From the NCBI GenBank assembly GCA_013298205.1, contig JAAFJZ010000113.1, positions 1 to 7,633 of the forward strand: a stretch of DNA of 7,633 nt. Reading direction: 5' to 3'. Both the position numbers and the translations under genes were made by a program. Source of the stretch: Cytophagales bacterium (GTDB lineage: Bacteria > Bacteroidota > Bacteroidia > Cytophagales > UBA9547). Of this stretch, positions 1-6,467 are shown piece after piece (within the stretch, counting starts at the first letter, position 1; each line of letters starts with the position of its first letter). The notes under the pieces are model-generated. The model was not told where the DNA came from, did not search any database, and saw nothing but the letters and a program-made list of their open reading frames with translations.

Positions 1-1526
1 CTCGGAACGATTGTAACTTTTACCAATGGATCGGTATGTTCTAAAAACCAACCAGTTACAGCATGACCCGCTTCATGATAAGCTACGATTTTCTTTTCTT
101 GAGGAGAAATTATCTTATTTTTCTTTTCCATTCCACCTATAACCCTATCAATTGCATATTGAAAATCTTCCATATCAATTACATCTTTGCCTCTTCTGGC
201 AGCAATTAAAGCTGCTTCATTACAAACATTTGCTATTTCTGCTCCTGCAAATCCAGGGGTTTGAGTAGCCAATTTTGTAGCATCGACACTTTCACCCAAT
301 TTTAATGGTTTTAGATGTACCAAAAAAATGGCTTCTCTACCAATCATGTCGGGTTTGTCAATACTAATTTGTCTATCAAAACGACCCGGTCTTAATAAAG
401 CAGGATCCAAAACATCAGGTCTATTGGTAGCAGCTAAAATAATTACACCAGAATCGGTAGCAAAACCGTCCATTTCTACCAGTAATGAATTAAGGGTATT
501 TTCTCTTTCATCATTAGCGCCCATCATGGTACCTTTTCCTCTAGAGCGACCCACCGCATCTATTTCATCTATGAATATGATACAAGGAGCTTTTTCCTTG
601 GCTTGTTTGAATAAATCCCTTACACGAGCAGCACCAACACCCACAAACATTTCCACAAAATCTGAACCTGAAAGTGTAAAAAATGGAACTCCTGCTTCAC
701 CTGCTACGGCTTTGGCTAATAAAGTTTTGCCAGTACCAGGGCTTCCAATTAAAAGTACACCTTTTGGAATTTTCCCTCCTAAGTTTGTAAATTTATCTGG
801 ACTTTTCAAAAATTCTACTATTTCTTGAATTTCTTCTTTGGCTTCATCTAAGCCAGCCACGTCTTGAAATGTAATTTTAACTTTAGAATCAGCATCAAAT
901 AAAGCAGCACGAGATTTTCCTATGTTAAACAATTGTCCACCCGCACCACCAGAGGTCATCCTTCTCATTAAATACCAAAATCCAAATAATAAGAGAATAA
1001 AAAAGCCCCAATTAAAAAACCAGTTTGAAAGATCTTGTCTGTTTTCTAGCTTATATCCTAATCTTTTGTTCTCTGGCAAACGACTTTGTAATTTATCAAA
1101 ATCAGCTTTGAACGTCTCGGCTGAAATAATTTGAAACCTAAAATGTGGACCTTGTTCTAAGGGAAAAGGAGATCTGGATTCTAAATCTTTTTGGTATTTA
1201 GAGTTTGCGATACCTTCTTTATTTAAAGTTACTTCAACAGATTTCTCATTTACAATCAGAATTTCTTCTACATCGTAACTTTTTACCATGTCTTCAAATT
1301 TCCTTTGGGTAATTTCTACTGTAGAAGTAGTTTTATTAAAATAGGAAATTAAAAATATCAATAATACCATTGAGCCCATAAGCCACATTTGGTAATTGTT
1401 TTTATTGTTTATATTTGGTCTTTTCCTTTTGATAGGCGGTGTTTCTTTTTTTTGTTCTGTAGCTGGCTTAGCTAAAGAAGATTTTTTATCTAAAGAAATT
1501 TGTTTGTTATCCGTATTTTGACTCAT
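1..1526 (-). CDS. ftsH: ATP-dependent zinc metalloprotease FtsH (C-terminus cut by window edge)
   Basis: Membrane-anchored AAA+ protease that unfolds and degrades membrane and cytoplasmic proteins. The frame is open from the ATG at 1526 to the left edge, giving 508 codons; the end of the protease domain is missing. Visible in order: a Lys/Pro-rich cytoplasmic tail (residues 1-46), TM1 (about 47-63), an extracytoplasmic domain, TM2 (about 169-188, starting WFFNWGFF), a Gly-rich linker (TSGGAGG), Walker A GSPGTGKT (261-268), the pore-loop region FVEMFVGVGAARVRD, Walker B IIFIDEID, the second region of homology (ATNRPDVLDPALLRPGRFDR) and the zinc-binding HEAGH (484-488). The third zinc ligand lies beyond the edge. 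The second Walker A residue is Ser where Pro is usual. It sits 21 bp behind rsfS, so the two are probably co-transcribed. Family assignment is secure. Confidence 0.98.
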   Translation of the reverse strand, partial: MSQNTDNKQISLDKKSSLAKPATEQKKETPPIKRKRPNINNKNNYQMWLMGSMVLLIFLISYFNKTTSTVEITQRKFEDMVKSYDVEEILIVNEKSVEVTLNKEGIANSKYQKDLESRSPFPLEQGPHFRFQIISAETFKADFDKLQSRLPENKRLGYKLENRQDLSNWFFNWGFFILLLFGFWYLMRRMTSGGAGGQLFNIGKSRAALFDADSKVKITFQDVAGLDEAKEEIQEIVEFLKSPDKFTNLGGKIPKGVLLIGSPGTGKTLLAKAVAGEAGVPFFTLSGSDFVEMFVGVGAARVRDLFKQAKEKAPCIIFIDEIDAVGRSRGKGTMMGANDERENTLNSLLVEMDGFATDSGVIILAATNRPDVLDPALLRPGRFDRQISIDKPDMIGREAIFLVHLKPLKLGESVDATKLATQTPGFAGAEIANVCNEAALIAARRGKDVIDMEDFQYAIDRVIGGMEKKNKIISPQEKKIVAYHEAGHAVTGWFLEHTDPLVKVTIVP

Positions 1527-1547
1527 TTTTTTTAAACTAAACCGAAA

Positions 1548-1925
1548 TTAATTATTTACTTCTTCAATGTATTTGATATTTGCATCACCCCAAAGTTCTT
1601 CAAGGGCATAAAAACTTCTTTTTTCTTTTTTGAAAATATGAGTTACAGCATCAATATAATCTAATAATATCCATTCTTTATTTTGATTTCCCTCTTTGTG
1701 TTTGGGAGAGACTTTTAATGCTTTGTACACTTCTTCCATCACAGAATCAGCAATTGCAGATACTTGTGTATCAGAACCTCCATTACAAATGATAAAAAAA
1801 TCTGTAAATGCATTTTTTGTATTTTGTAAATCAATCAGAACAATGTCAGTTCCTTTTTTTTCTTGCATCCCTCTTATAATGCTTTCGCACAATATTTCAG
1901 CCTCTAACTTTTTCTTTTTTGCCAT
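1548..1925 (-). CDS. rsfS: Ribosome silencing factor RsfS (Iojap/YbeB family)
   Basis: Small cytoplasmic protein that, from work on the family, binds uL14 on the large ribosomal subunit and blocks subunit joining when nutrients are scarce. At 125 residues it has the normal family length. The conserved blocks are visible: DIVLIDLQN (27-35), the strand-turn DFFIICNGGSDTQ (42-54), the WILLDYIDAVTHIF segment (85-98) and the C-terminal FYALEELWGDA (105-115), all characteristic of the Iojap fold. The N-terminus is Lys-rich (MAKKKK). The ATG at 1925 follows an AT-only leader with no Shine-Dalgarno sequence, as is usual in Bacteroidetes. It is the first gene of the rsfS-ftsH pair, an order I recall as common in Bacteroidetes, and is divergent from marR. 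Confidence 0.97.
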   Translation of the reverse strand: MAKKKKLEAEILCESIIRGMQEKKGTDIVLIDLQNTKNAFTDFFIICNGGSDTQVSAIADSVMEEVYKALKVSPKHKEGNQNKEWILLDYIDAVTHIFKKEKRSFYALEELWGDANIKYIEEVNN

Positions 1926-1942
1926 TATTAATTAATCAACTG

Positions 1943-1950
1943 CAAAAATA
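1943..1950 (-). promoter_or_regulatory. Candidate -7 box for rsfS-ftsH
   Basis: On the minus strand this reads TATTTTTG, an exact match to the Bacteroidetes -7 consensus TAnnTTTG, 17 bp before the rsfS start. No clear TTG is seen 17-23 bp further upstream, so the -33 element is weak or absent. A transcript from here would have a leader of only about 10 nt. Confidence 0.35.
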
Positions 1951-2002
1951 GAATTTTTTCATCTAGCATTGTGTATATTTTATTGATTATTCACGTTTTT
2001 TA

Positions 2003-2031
2003 TTGTTATAAGCATTTTAAAAATAGCTTTG
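2003..2031 (+). promoter_or_regulatory. Candidate distal promoter toward marR (P1)
   Basis: TTG at 2003-2005, an 18-bp spacer, then TAGCTTTG at 2024-2031, fitting the Bacteroidetes consensus TTG-N17-23-TAnnTTTG. It would give a leader of roughly 140 nt before marR. The match is seen in the sequence; activity is inferred. Confidence 0.45.
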
Positions 2032-2040
2032 TTTATTTTT

Positions 2041-2070
2041 TTGAATATTATCTTCATAATCCTAGTTTTG
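2041..2070 (+). promoter_or_regulatory. Candidate middle promoter toward marR (P2)
   Basis: TTG at 2041-2043, a 19-bp spacer, then TAGTTTTG at 2063-2070, again an exact -7 match. Transcription from here would leave a leader of about 100 nt before marR. Confidence 0.45.
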
Positions 2071-2125
2071 AGTGTAAACAAAATAAGCTCAATTTATAGT
2101 TCAAACTTATAATTTTGATTTAAAA

Positions 2126-2158
2126 TTGTGAATTAATTTATTAAATTTATTAGTTTTG
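2126..2158 (+). promoter_or_regulatory. Candidate proximal marR promoter (P3)
   Basis: TTG at 2126-2128, a 22-bp spacer (long but within the range known for Flavobacterium), then TAGTTTTG at 2151-2158. The -7 box lies 20 bp before the marR ATG, giving a short leader, and it is overlapped by the candidate operator at 2150-2169. This is the position expected for autorepression. Confidence 0.5.
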
Positions 2159-2169
2159 CATATATCTAA
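2150..2169 (+). promoter_or_regulatory. Candidate MarR operator upstream of marR (weak palindrome)
   Basis: The outer arms ATTAG (2149-2153) and CTAAT (2166-2170) are perfect reverse complements around a poorly symmetric centre. The 20-mer at 2150-2169 agrees at 14 of 20 positions with the one at 2645-2664 between marR and pirin. It covers the -7 box of P3. Immediately after it, TAATTTTAC (2167-2175) is an exact copy of the half-site in the palindrome upstream of the ABC exporter. Autoregulation is inferred. Confidence 0.35.
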
Positions 2170-2178
2170 TTTTACTAA

Positions 2179-2631
2179 ATGAAAAGTTTAGAAGAAAGTT
2201 TAAAAATCAAAACATTTGAATCAGAACAAAGTAAAGCTAATGTCAATATTCTTTTTACCTCTAACTGGTTATCTCATAAAATAAACTCTAAATTAAAACC
2301 TTTTCATCTTTCAAGTGAACAATTTAATGTACTTAGAATTTTGAGAGGTAGTTCTCCAAAATACCTTTGTCAAAAAGATATTTTAGAAAGAATGATTGCT
2401 AATCAATCTAATATGACCGCTTTAATTAAAAAACTTATTCAAAAGGACTTCATTGTTTTACAAAAATCTTTAGAGGATAAAAGAGAATACATGATTAGTA
2501 TTACTGAAAGAGGTTTATCTATTTTAAAAGAAGTTGATAGCATTTTGGAAAAAGAAAATCTATTTATCAACAATTTATCAAGCTCTGAAGCTTTTCATCT
2601 GAATGCTTTATTGGACAAAATAAGAACCTAA
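2179..2631 (+). CDS. MarR-family winged helix-turn-helix transcriptional regulator
   Basis: A 150-residue cytoplasmic DNA-binding protein of normal MarR length. It has an N-terminal dimerisation helix (about 17-40), then the winged HTH: helix SSEQFNVLRIL (45-55), helix LCQKDILERM (63-72), the recognition-helix region NQSNMTALIKKLIQKD (75-90) and a wing carrying the family's D-x-R motif (D100-K101-R102, in LEDKREY). A final pair of helices (about 110-148) completes the dimer interface. The single Cys (C64) lies in the HTH, not at the N-terminal position used by OhrR peroxide sensors, so redox sensing cannot be assumed. The inducer is unknown. It starts 10 bp after a candidate operator, and pirin follows 54 bp downstream with no terminator between them, suggesting a two-gene operon. 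Related palindromes precede pirin and the ABC exporter. Confidence 0.9.
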   Translation: MKSLEESLKIKTFESEQSKANVNILFTSNWLSHKINSKLKPFHLSSEQFNVLRILRGSSPKYLCQKDILERMIANQSNMTALIKKLIQKDFIVLQKSLEDKREYMISITERGLSILKEVDSILEKENLFINNLSSSEAFHLNALLDKIRT

Positions 2632-2645
2632 CATAACCTAAAATT

Positions 2646-2663
2646 TAGTTGTACGTAAAACTA
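2646..2663 (+). promoter_or_regulatory. Candidate MarR operator between marR and pirin (18-bp palindrome)
   Basis: TAGTTGTACGTAAAACTA is an 18-bp inverted repeat centred on a perfect TACGTA. Eight of nine base pairs are symmetric; only g2651/a2658 fails. The size and symmetry fit MarR-family operators. It ends 22 bp before the pirin ATG. No good -7 box is seen beside it, so it may act on a weak internal promoter or by blocking transcription from marR. Confidence 0.55.
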
Positions 2664-2685
2664 TTTAATTCTTAAATTTATTAAA

Positions 2686-3555
2686 ATGAATAGAAAAGAT
2701 TTCCTCAAAAATAGTCTATTGGGTACAGGTCTACTTACAGCTACAACTGTGATAGGTAAAAATACTAATGAAAATTTAAACCCAAAGCCTGAAATTATTG
2801 GCTTCAATCATTTACCTAATCCTAACTCAAACATTATGAAAAATATGATTTTACACACTGCAGAAACAAGAGGTCATGCCAATCATGGCTGGTTAGACGC
2901 TCATCATTCTTTTAGTTTTGCCAATTATTATAATCCTGAAAGAATGGAATTTGGTACATTAAGGGTTTTAAATGACGATAGAATTGCTGGTGGAATGGGT
3001 TTTGGCACCCATCCTCATAATAATATGGAAATTATTACAATTCCACTTGAAGGCGGGTTGGAACATAAAGATAGCATGGGCAATATAGCTGTTGTTAAAA
3101 ATGGGGATATCCAAGTAATGAGCGCAGGAACAGGGATTAAACATAGCGAGTACAATGCATATAATGATCAATTTTGTAGTTTATTACAAATTTGGGTTAC
3201 ACCTAAAAAGAAAAATGTTACGCCTCGATATGACCAAATTACTTTAGATGTAAAAGACCGAACAAATAAATTTCAACAAATTTTATCTCCAAATCCTGAT
3301 GATGCTGGCGTTTGGATACATCAAGATGCTTGGTTTCATTTGGGTAAATTTGATAAAGACTTTTCTGCTGAATACAAGCTTAAAAATAGTAAAAATGGTG
3401 TGTACGCATTTTTAATTAATGGGAATGTGAGCATAAATGGTCAAAAACTCAAAACTCGTGATGCTTTGGGTGTATGGGATTTAGAAAAAATAGAAATTAA
3501 GACAGATTCTGAATCAGAAATTTTATTATTAGAAGTTCCGATGAATGCTCTTTAA
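2686..3555 (+). CDS. Pirin family protein with a Tat-like N-terminal signal
   Basis: A bicupin metalloprotein. Characterised pirins include quercetin dioxygenases (E. coli YhhW) and redox-responsive partners; the substrate here is unknown. The pirin core begins near residue 55 with ILHTAETRGHANHGWLDAHH, followed by the metal ligands H109 and H111 (THPHNNME) and H153 and E155 (IKHSEYN), the canonical HxH...HxE set, then the C-terminal cupin to residue 289. The first 24 residues resemble a signal peptide: NRKDFLK (2-8, close to the Tat motif but with RK instead of RR), then a hydrophobic stretch SLLGTGLLTATTVIG (10-24). Residues 25-50 look like a linker. M51 and M54 would give a conventional cytoplasmic pirin. 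The upstream start is preferred because it is in frame and A-rich leader sequence precedes it. It lies downstream of marR and converges on the ABC exporter. Confidence 0.93.
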   Translation: MNRKDFLKNSLLGTGLLTATTVIGKNTNENLNPKPEIIGFNHLPNPNSNIMKNMILHTAETRGHANHGWLDAHHSFSFANYYNPERMEFGTLRVLNDDRIAGGMGFGTHPHNNMEIITIPLEGGLEHKDSMGNIAVVKNGDIQVMSAGTGIKHSEYNAYNDQFCSLLQIWVTPKKKNVTPRYDQITLDVKDRTNKFQQILSPNPDDAGVWIHQDAWFHLGKFDKDFSAEYKLKNSKNGVYAFLINGNVSINGQKLKTRDALGVWDLEKIEIKTDSESEILLLEVPMNAL

Positions 3556-3589
3556 GTACACAATAAATGAGTTTTAAAGAGTGTTTTTT
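3548..3589 (+). terminator. Rho-independent terminator after pirin
   Basis: CTCTTTAA (3548-3555) and TTAAAGAG (3574-3581) form a perfect 8-bp stem with an 18-nt loop, extendable by two G-T pairs. It is followed by TG and six Ts (3584-3589). The left arm includes the pirin stop codon. No T-run follows in the opposite direction, so it should not stop exporter transcripts well. Confidence 0.6.
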
Positions 3590-3594
3590 AAACT

Positions 3595-5400
3595 TTAAAC
3601 AAGTACCAAACTTATATTTTGTTTGTCGAATAGGTTTTTATAAACACCATTAGAAATGTTACTTAAATATTCATGTGAACCTTGTTCTACAATATTACCT
3701 TTTTCTATAACAAATATAATGTCTGATTTCTTTATTGAAGCCAATCTATGAGAAATAATAATAGTGGTTCTATTTTCCATTAATTGATCTAAAGCCATTT
3801 GAACCCAATATTCTGATTCTGCATCAAGTGCACTTGTTGCTTCATCTAATATTAATATAGATGGATTTTTTAAAATGGCTCTTGCAATAGCAATTCTTTG
3901 TTTTTGACCACCAGAAAGCTTTATACCTCTTTCACCAACTACTGTTTGCATGCCTTCTGGAAAAGATTCTATAAAACTGCTAGCATACGCTTTTTGTGCA
4001 GCTGCCCAGATTTCTTTTTCAGATGCATGAGGTTTACCATAAGCTATATTTTCTTGAATAGTTCCACCAAATAAAATTGTTTCTTGAGGAACATATCCAA
4101 TATTGGTGCGAATATCTTCCAAAGTAAAATTAGAGCATGATTTAAAATCAAACAAAATTTCACCAGAATTTGGTTTATAAAAGTTAAGTAATAAGCTAGC
4201 TACGGTAGACTTTCCAGAACCACTTGTTCCAACTAATGCAATGGTTTGACCTGCCTCAATCTTAATATTAATATTTTGTAAAACCTCAATTTCTTTTCTA
4301 GTTGGATAAGAAAAAGAAAGGTTTTTTAGCTCAATATTACCATTAAATAATTTGGTTTTATAAGGAGAAATTGGCTCAGAATCTGCATTTAAAATATCAT
4401 TTATTCTCTCAGATGCTCCAAACGCTTTTTGAAAAGATGCATAGGTTTCACCCAAACCTGCAGCAGAAGCACCAATAAAGCCAGTATATAAAATAAAAGA
4501 AGTTAATTCACCAATAGAAAGCAATTTTTGTTCAACTAAAAAAGAGCCATACCAAAGCACACCTACTATTCCTCCGAAAAGTGTAAATATAATTAAAGAA
4601 ACAAAGCCAGAACGAAGAGTAGCGCCTTTTAAAGCGGTTGCAAAAAGTTGTTTCAAAACATGATTGTACCTTTTGGTTTCAAATCCTTCATTAGTAAATG
4701 CTTTTACTGCGTAAATACTTTGCAAACTTTCTTCAGAAATCACTTGAGATTCAGCTAATTTTTCTTGGGTATTTTTAGATAATTTTTTTATCAACTTTCC
4801 AAAAAAAATGGCAAAAAATACCATAATTGGAAAAGTGCTTAACATAAAAAAACTTAATTGAATAGAAGTGAAAAACAAAATTACAATTCCAATCAATAAG
4901 GTTGCTGCACCTCTTAGAAACTCAGCCAAATTTAAAGTGAAAATATCATGTAAGAGCGTTACATCATTATTTAAGCGACTGTTAAGTTCGCCTAGTCTAT
5001 TTTTGTCAAAGTAAGAAATCGGAAATCTTACCATTTTAGCAAATAAATTTTCCCTTATATCTCTTGTTACAGACTCACTTACTTTGGAAAAAAAATATAT
5101 GCGTGAAAATGAAAAAATAGATTGCAAAACCACCACAGCTAGTAAACTGTAAGCAATTGTGTTAATTTGGCTGAAAATCCCAATTGATTTATATGTAGCG
5201 GCATCGACCAATTTTCCAGTAAAAAAAGGAAATGATAATAAAGTGATGCTAGAAAAAAATAAAAATACAAGACCTAAGTAAAAATTTAGTTTATACGGCT
5301 TTAGAAGTTTTAATAAAGTGAGTAATTCAGAAAATTTGATTTTTTTATTTGATTTTTCTTCAATTTCTGGCGTGTTATTAGTAAATTGATTGCCTGACAT
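3595..5400 (-). CDS. ABC exporter half-transporter (ABCB/MsbA-like, fused TMD-NBD)
   Basis: Inner-membrane ATP-driven exporter, 601 residues, working as a dimer. The substrate cannot be read from sequence; relatives move lipids, drugs or peptides. The N-terminal domain has six membrane segments (about 38-60, 80-104, 163-180, 181-202, 265-290, 300-318). The nucleotide-binding domain is complete: A-loop Tyr in SFSYPTR (Y365), Walker A GTSGSGKST (391-399), Q-loop YVPQE (Q439), signature KLSGGQKQR (LSGGQ 495-499), Walker B ILILDE (D519, catalytic E520), D-loop SALD (523-526) and H-loop ISHR (H551). Nothing is missing, so it should be active. It is convergent with pirin (39 bp between stops) and divergent from terC. 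A perfect 19-bp palindrome sits 22 bp before its start and resembles the marR-pirin operator candidate, suggesting control by the neighbouring MarR protein. It is single-gene: no partner half-transporter lies nearby. Confidence 0.96.
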   Translation of the reverse strand: MSGNQFTNNTPEIEEKSNKKIKFSELLTLLKLLKPYKLNFYLGLVFLFFSSITLLSFPFFTGKLVDAATYKSIGIFSQINTIAYSLLAVVVLQSIFSFSRIYFFSKVSESVTRDIRENLFAKMVRFPISYFDKNRLGELNSRLNNDVTLLHDIFTLNLAEFLRGAATLLIGIVILFFTSIQLSFFMLSTFPIMVFFAIFFGKLIKKLSKNTQEKLAESQVISEESLQSIYAVKAFTNEGFETKRYNHVLKQLFATALKGATLRSGFVSLIIFTLFGGIVGVLWYGSFLVEQKLLSIGELTSFILYTGFIGASAAGLGETYASFQKAFGASERINDILNADSEPISPYKTKLFNGNIELKNLSFSYPTRKEIEVLQNINIKIEAGQTIALVGTSGSGKSTVASLLLNFYKPNSGEILFDFKSCSNFTLEDIRTNIGYVPQETILFGGTIQENIAYGKPHASEKEIWAAAQKAYASSFIESFPEGMQTVVGERGIKLSGGQKQRIAIARAILKNPSILILDEATSALDAESEYWVQMALDQLMENRTTIIISHRLASIKKSDIIFVIEKGNIVEQGSHEYLSNISNGVYKNLFDKQNISLVLV

Positions 5401-5422
5401 TTGATAATTAAATTTTACTTTA

Positions 5423-5441
5423 TAATTTTACAGTAAAATTA
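5423..5441 (-). promoter_or_regulatory. Candidate operator upstream of the ABC exporter (19-bp perfect palindrome)
   Basis: TAATTTTAC, one central base, then GTAAAATTA: nine perfectly paired bases on each side. An extra direct copy of the half-site core, AATTTTAC, lies at 5411-5418. The half-sites match those at 2646-2663 at 7 of 9 and 8 of 9 positions. The palindrome edge is 22 bp before the exporter ATG, the same spacing as at pirin. It overlaps the best candidate -7 box for the exporter, so binding would block transcription. Confidence 0.5.
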
Positions 5442-5466
5442 AGGATAAAATTTGTTTTAATTGCAA
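5434..5466 (-). promoter_or_regulatory. Possible ABC exporter promoter
   Basis: On the minus strand, TTG at 5466-5464, a 22-bp spacer, then TAATTTTA at 5441-5434, one base away from the TAnnTTTG consensus. It is the best match upstream of the exporter, but imperfect, and it lies inside the palindrome. Confidence 0.3.
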
Positions 5467-5470
5467 GCAA

Positions 5471-5498
5471 ATTCATAAGTTGACAAAACGACTTGAAT
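5471..5498. repeat. Imperfect inverted repeat in the exporter-terC intergenic region
   Basis: ATTC + AAGTTG (5471-5474, 5477-5482) can pair with CGACTT + GAAT (5489-5494, 5495-5498), with a two-base bulge and one T-G pair around the loop ACAAAA. It lies between the two divergent genes, more than 60 bp from either start. Its role is unknown and it could be chance in AT-rich DNA. Confidence 0.3.
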
Positions 5499-5533
5499 TT
5501 TATTGATTTCAAAACCTATTTGTTTGAGTGCCG

Positions 5534-5564
5534 TTTCACATAAATATTGGAACAGTTATATTTG
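5534..5564 (+). promoter_or_regulatory. Candidate terC promoter
   Basis: TATATTTG at 5557-5564 matches the Bacteroidetes -7 box exactly. The upstream element is poor: TTTC at 5534-5537, 19 bp away, in place of a TTG. The resulting leader would be about 27 nt, too short to hold a riboswitch. Confidence 0.35.
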
Positions 5565-5596
5565 ATTACCCAAAAAATTATATTAAATATTTGTAA

Positions 5597-6361
5597 ATGA
5601 ACGAAATACTACAAGATCCATTTCATGCTTTGTTGAGCTTAATGTTGCTCACTTGCATGGAAATCATATTAGGTATAGACAATATCATTTTTATTTCTAT
5701 ATTATCTGGAAAACTACCAAGAGAACACCAACAAAAAGCTCGAACTATAGGAATGAGTTTTGCTTTTATTTTTAGATCAGCACTTTTACTAAGTATCACT
5801 TGGATTATAAGTCTTACAGCCCCTTTGTTTTATTTAGGCAAAGCTGAAATTAGTTGGAGAGATTTAATTCTTTTTGCTGGGGGTATTTTTTTAATTTATA
5901 ATGCTACCATGGAAATAGTTGAAAAATTAAGAGGTCACGAAGAAAATGATGGAGAAGAAAAATTTGGTAAAAAAACCCTTACCGTAACAAGTGCTATCTT
6001 GCAAATTGTTTTGATTGATATTATATTTTCTTTTGATTCCATACTTACTGCTGTTGGATTGATAAAAAACGTAGTAGTAATGATTTTGGCAGTATTAATT
6101 TCATTGGTTATCATGTTAAAATTTTCTAAAGCAATTGGTGATTATATAAATGGTCATCCCAACTTAAGAATGATGGCTTTAGCTTTTTTAGTAATGATAG
6201 GCATTCTTTTAGTGATAGAGGCTGTACACCAAGAAGTTCATAAAAGCTATGTTTATTTTGCTATGGCATATGCTGTTACCGTGGAATTTATAAATATGAG
6301 GGCTCGAAAGGTTAAAGCTAATTCGCATCACCTTCACAAGGAAGAGGAATCAGTACATTAA
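5597..6361 (+). CDS. TerC family integral membrane protein (probable metal exporter)
   Basis: A polytopic inner-membrane protein of 254 residues. TerC relatives are linked to tellurite resistance, and more recently to manganese export and metal supply to secreted enzymes (Alx, Bacillus MeeF/MeeY); which role applies here is not known. About seven membrane segments are visible (roughly 11-36, 51-72, 88-104, 131-155, 157-178, 191-211, 217-233). The family's two pseudo-symmetric acidic motifs are intact: MEIILGIDNI (E22, D28, N29) in the first helix and IDIIFSFDSI (D141, D147) in the fourth, the likely metal-handling residues. E230 lies in the last helix. An acidic loop (114-121) separates the halves. 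The C-terminal tail is His- and Glu-rich (SHHLHKEEE), which may bind metal. No other ter genes are nearby, so this is not a tellurite-resistance cluster. A hairpin separates it from msrA. Confidence 0.93.
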   Translation: MNEILQDPFHALLSLMLLTCMEIILGIDNIIFISILSGKLPREHQQKARTIGMSFAFIFRSALLLSITWIISLTAPLFYLGKAEISWRDLILFAGGIFLIYNATMEIVEKLRGHEENDGEEKFGKKTLTVTSAILQIVLIDIIFSFDSILTAVGLIKNVVVMILAVLISLVIMLKFSKAIGDYINGHPNLRMMALAFLVMIGILLVIEAVHQEVHKSYVYFAMAYAVTVEFINMRARKVKANSHHLHKEEESVH

Positions 6362-6387
6362 GTGCTAAATGAGTAATTCTTATTTGA

Positions 6388-6419
6388 ATTATAAAAATGA
6401 ATAATTTAATTTTTATAAT
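6388..6419. terminator. AT-only perfect hairpin between terC and msrA, possible terminator
   Basis: ATTATAAAAAT (6388-6398) and ATTTTTATAAT (6409-6419) are exact reverse complements: an 11-bp stem with a 10-nt loop, made only of A-T pairs. It begins 27 bp after the terC stop. No T-run follows the stem, though five Ts lie inside its right arm. It may end terC transcripts, act in both directions, or serve as a protein-binding site. Confidence 0.4.
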
Positions 6420-6467
6420 CATAAATGTCATTTAACTTAGTTTTCCTTAAAAATAGTTTAGTTAGAA

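Noticed and set aside
328..1134. Open frames on the plus strand at 328-828 and 922-1134
   Set aside because: They are antisense to ftsH, whose minus-strand frame carries every expected motif.
1696..1935. Open frame on the plus strand across rsfS
   Set aside because: It is antisense to the well-conserved rsfS and has no features of its own.
2968..3171. Open frame on the minus strand inside pirin
   Set aside because: It lies opposite the metal-binding core of pirin and resembles no protein.
5401..5596. yybP-ykoY manganese riboswitch before terC
   Set aside because: This riboswitch precedes many TerC-family genes, but its conserved purine-rich loops are not visible here, and the best promoter leaves a leader of only about 27 nt.
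5597..6361. Tellurite-resistance gene cluster
   Set aside because: Only the TerC-like membrane protein is present; terA, terB, terD, terE and terZ are absent, so it is a stand-alone TerC-family gene.
6437..6456. Another MarR operator upstream of msrA
   Set aside because: TTAGTTTTCC and the bases after it resemble the marR-pirin site at 15 of 20 positions, but it has no inverted symmetry and the agreement is mostly A/T runs.
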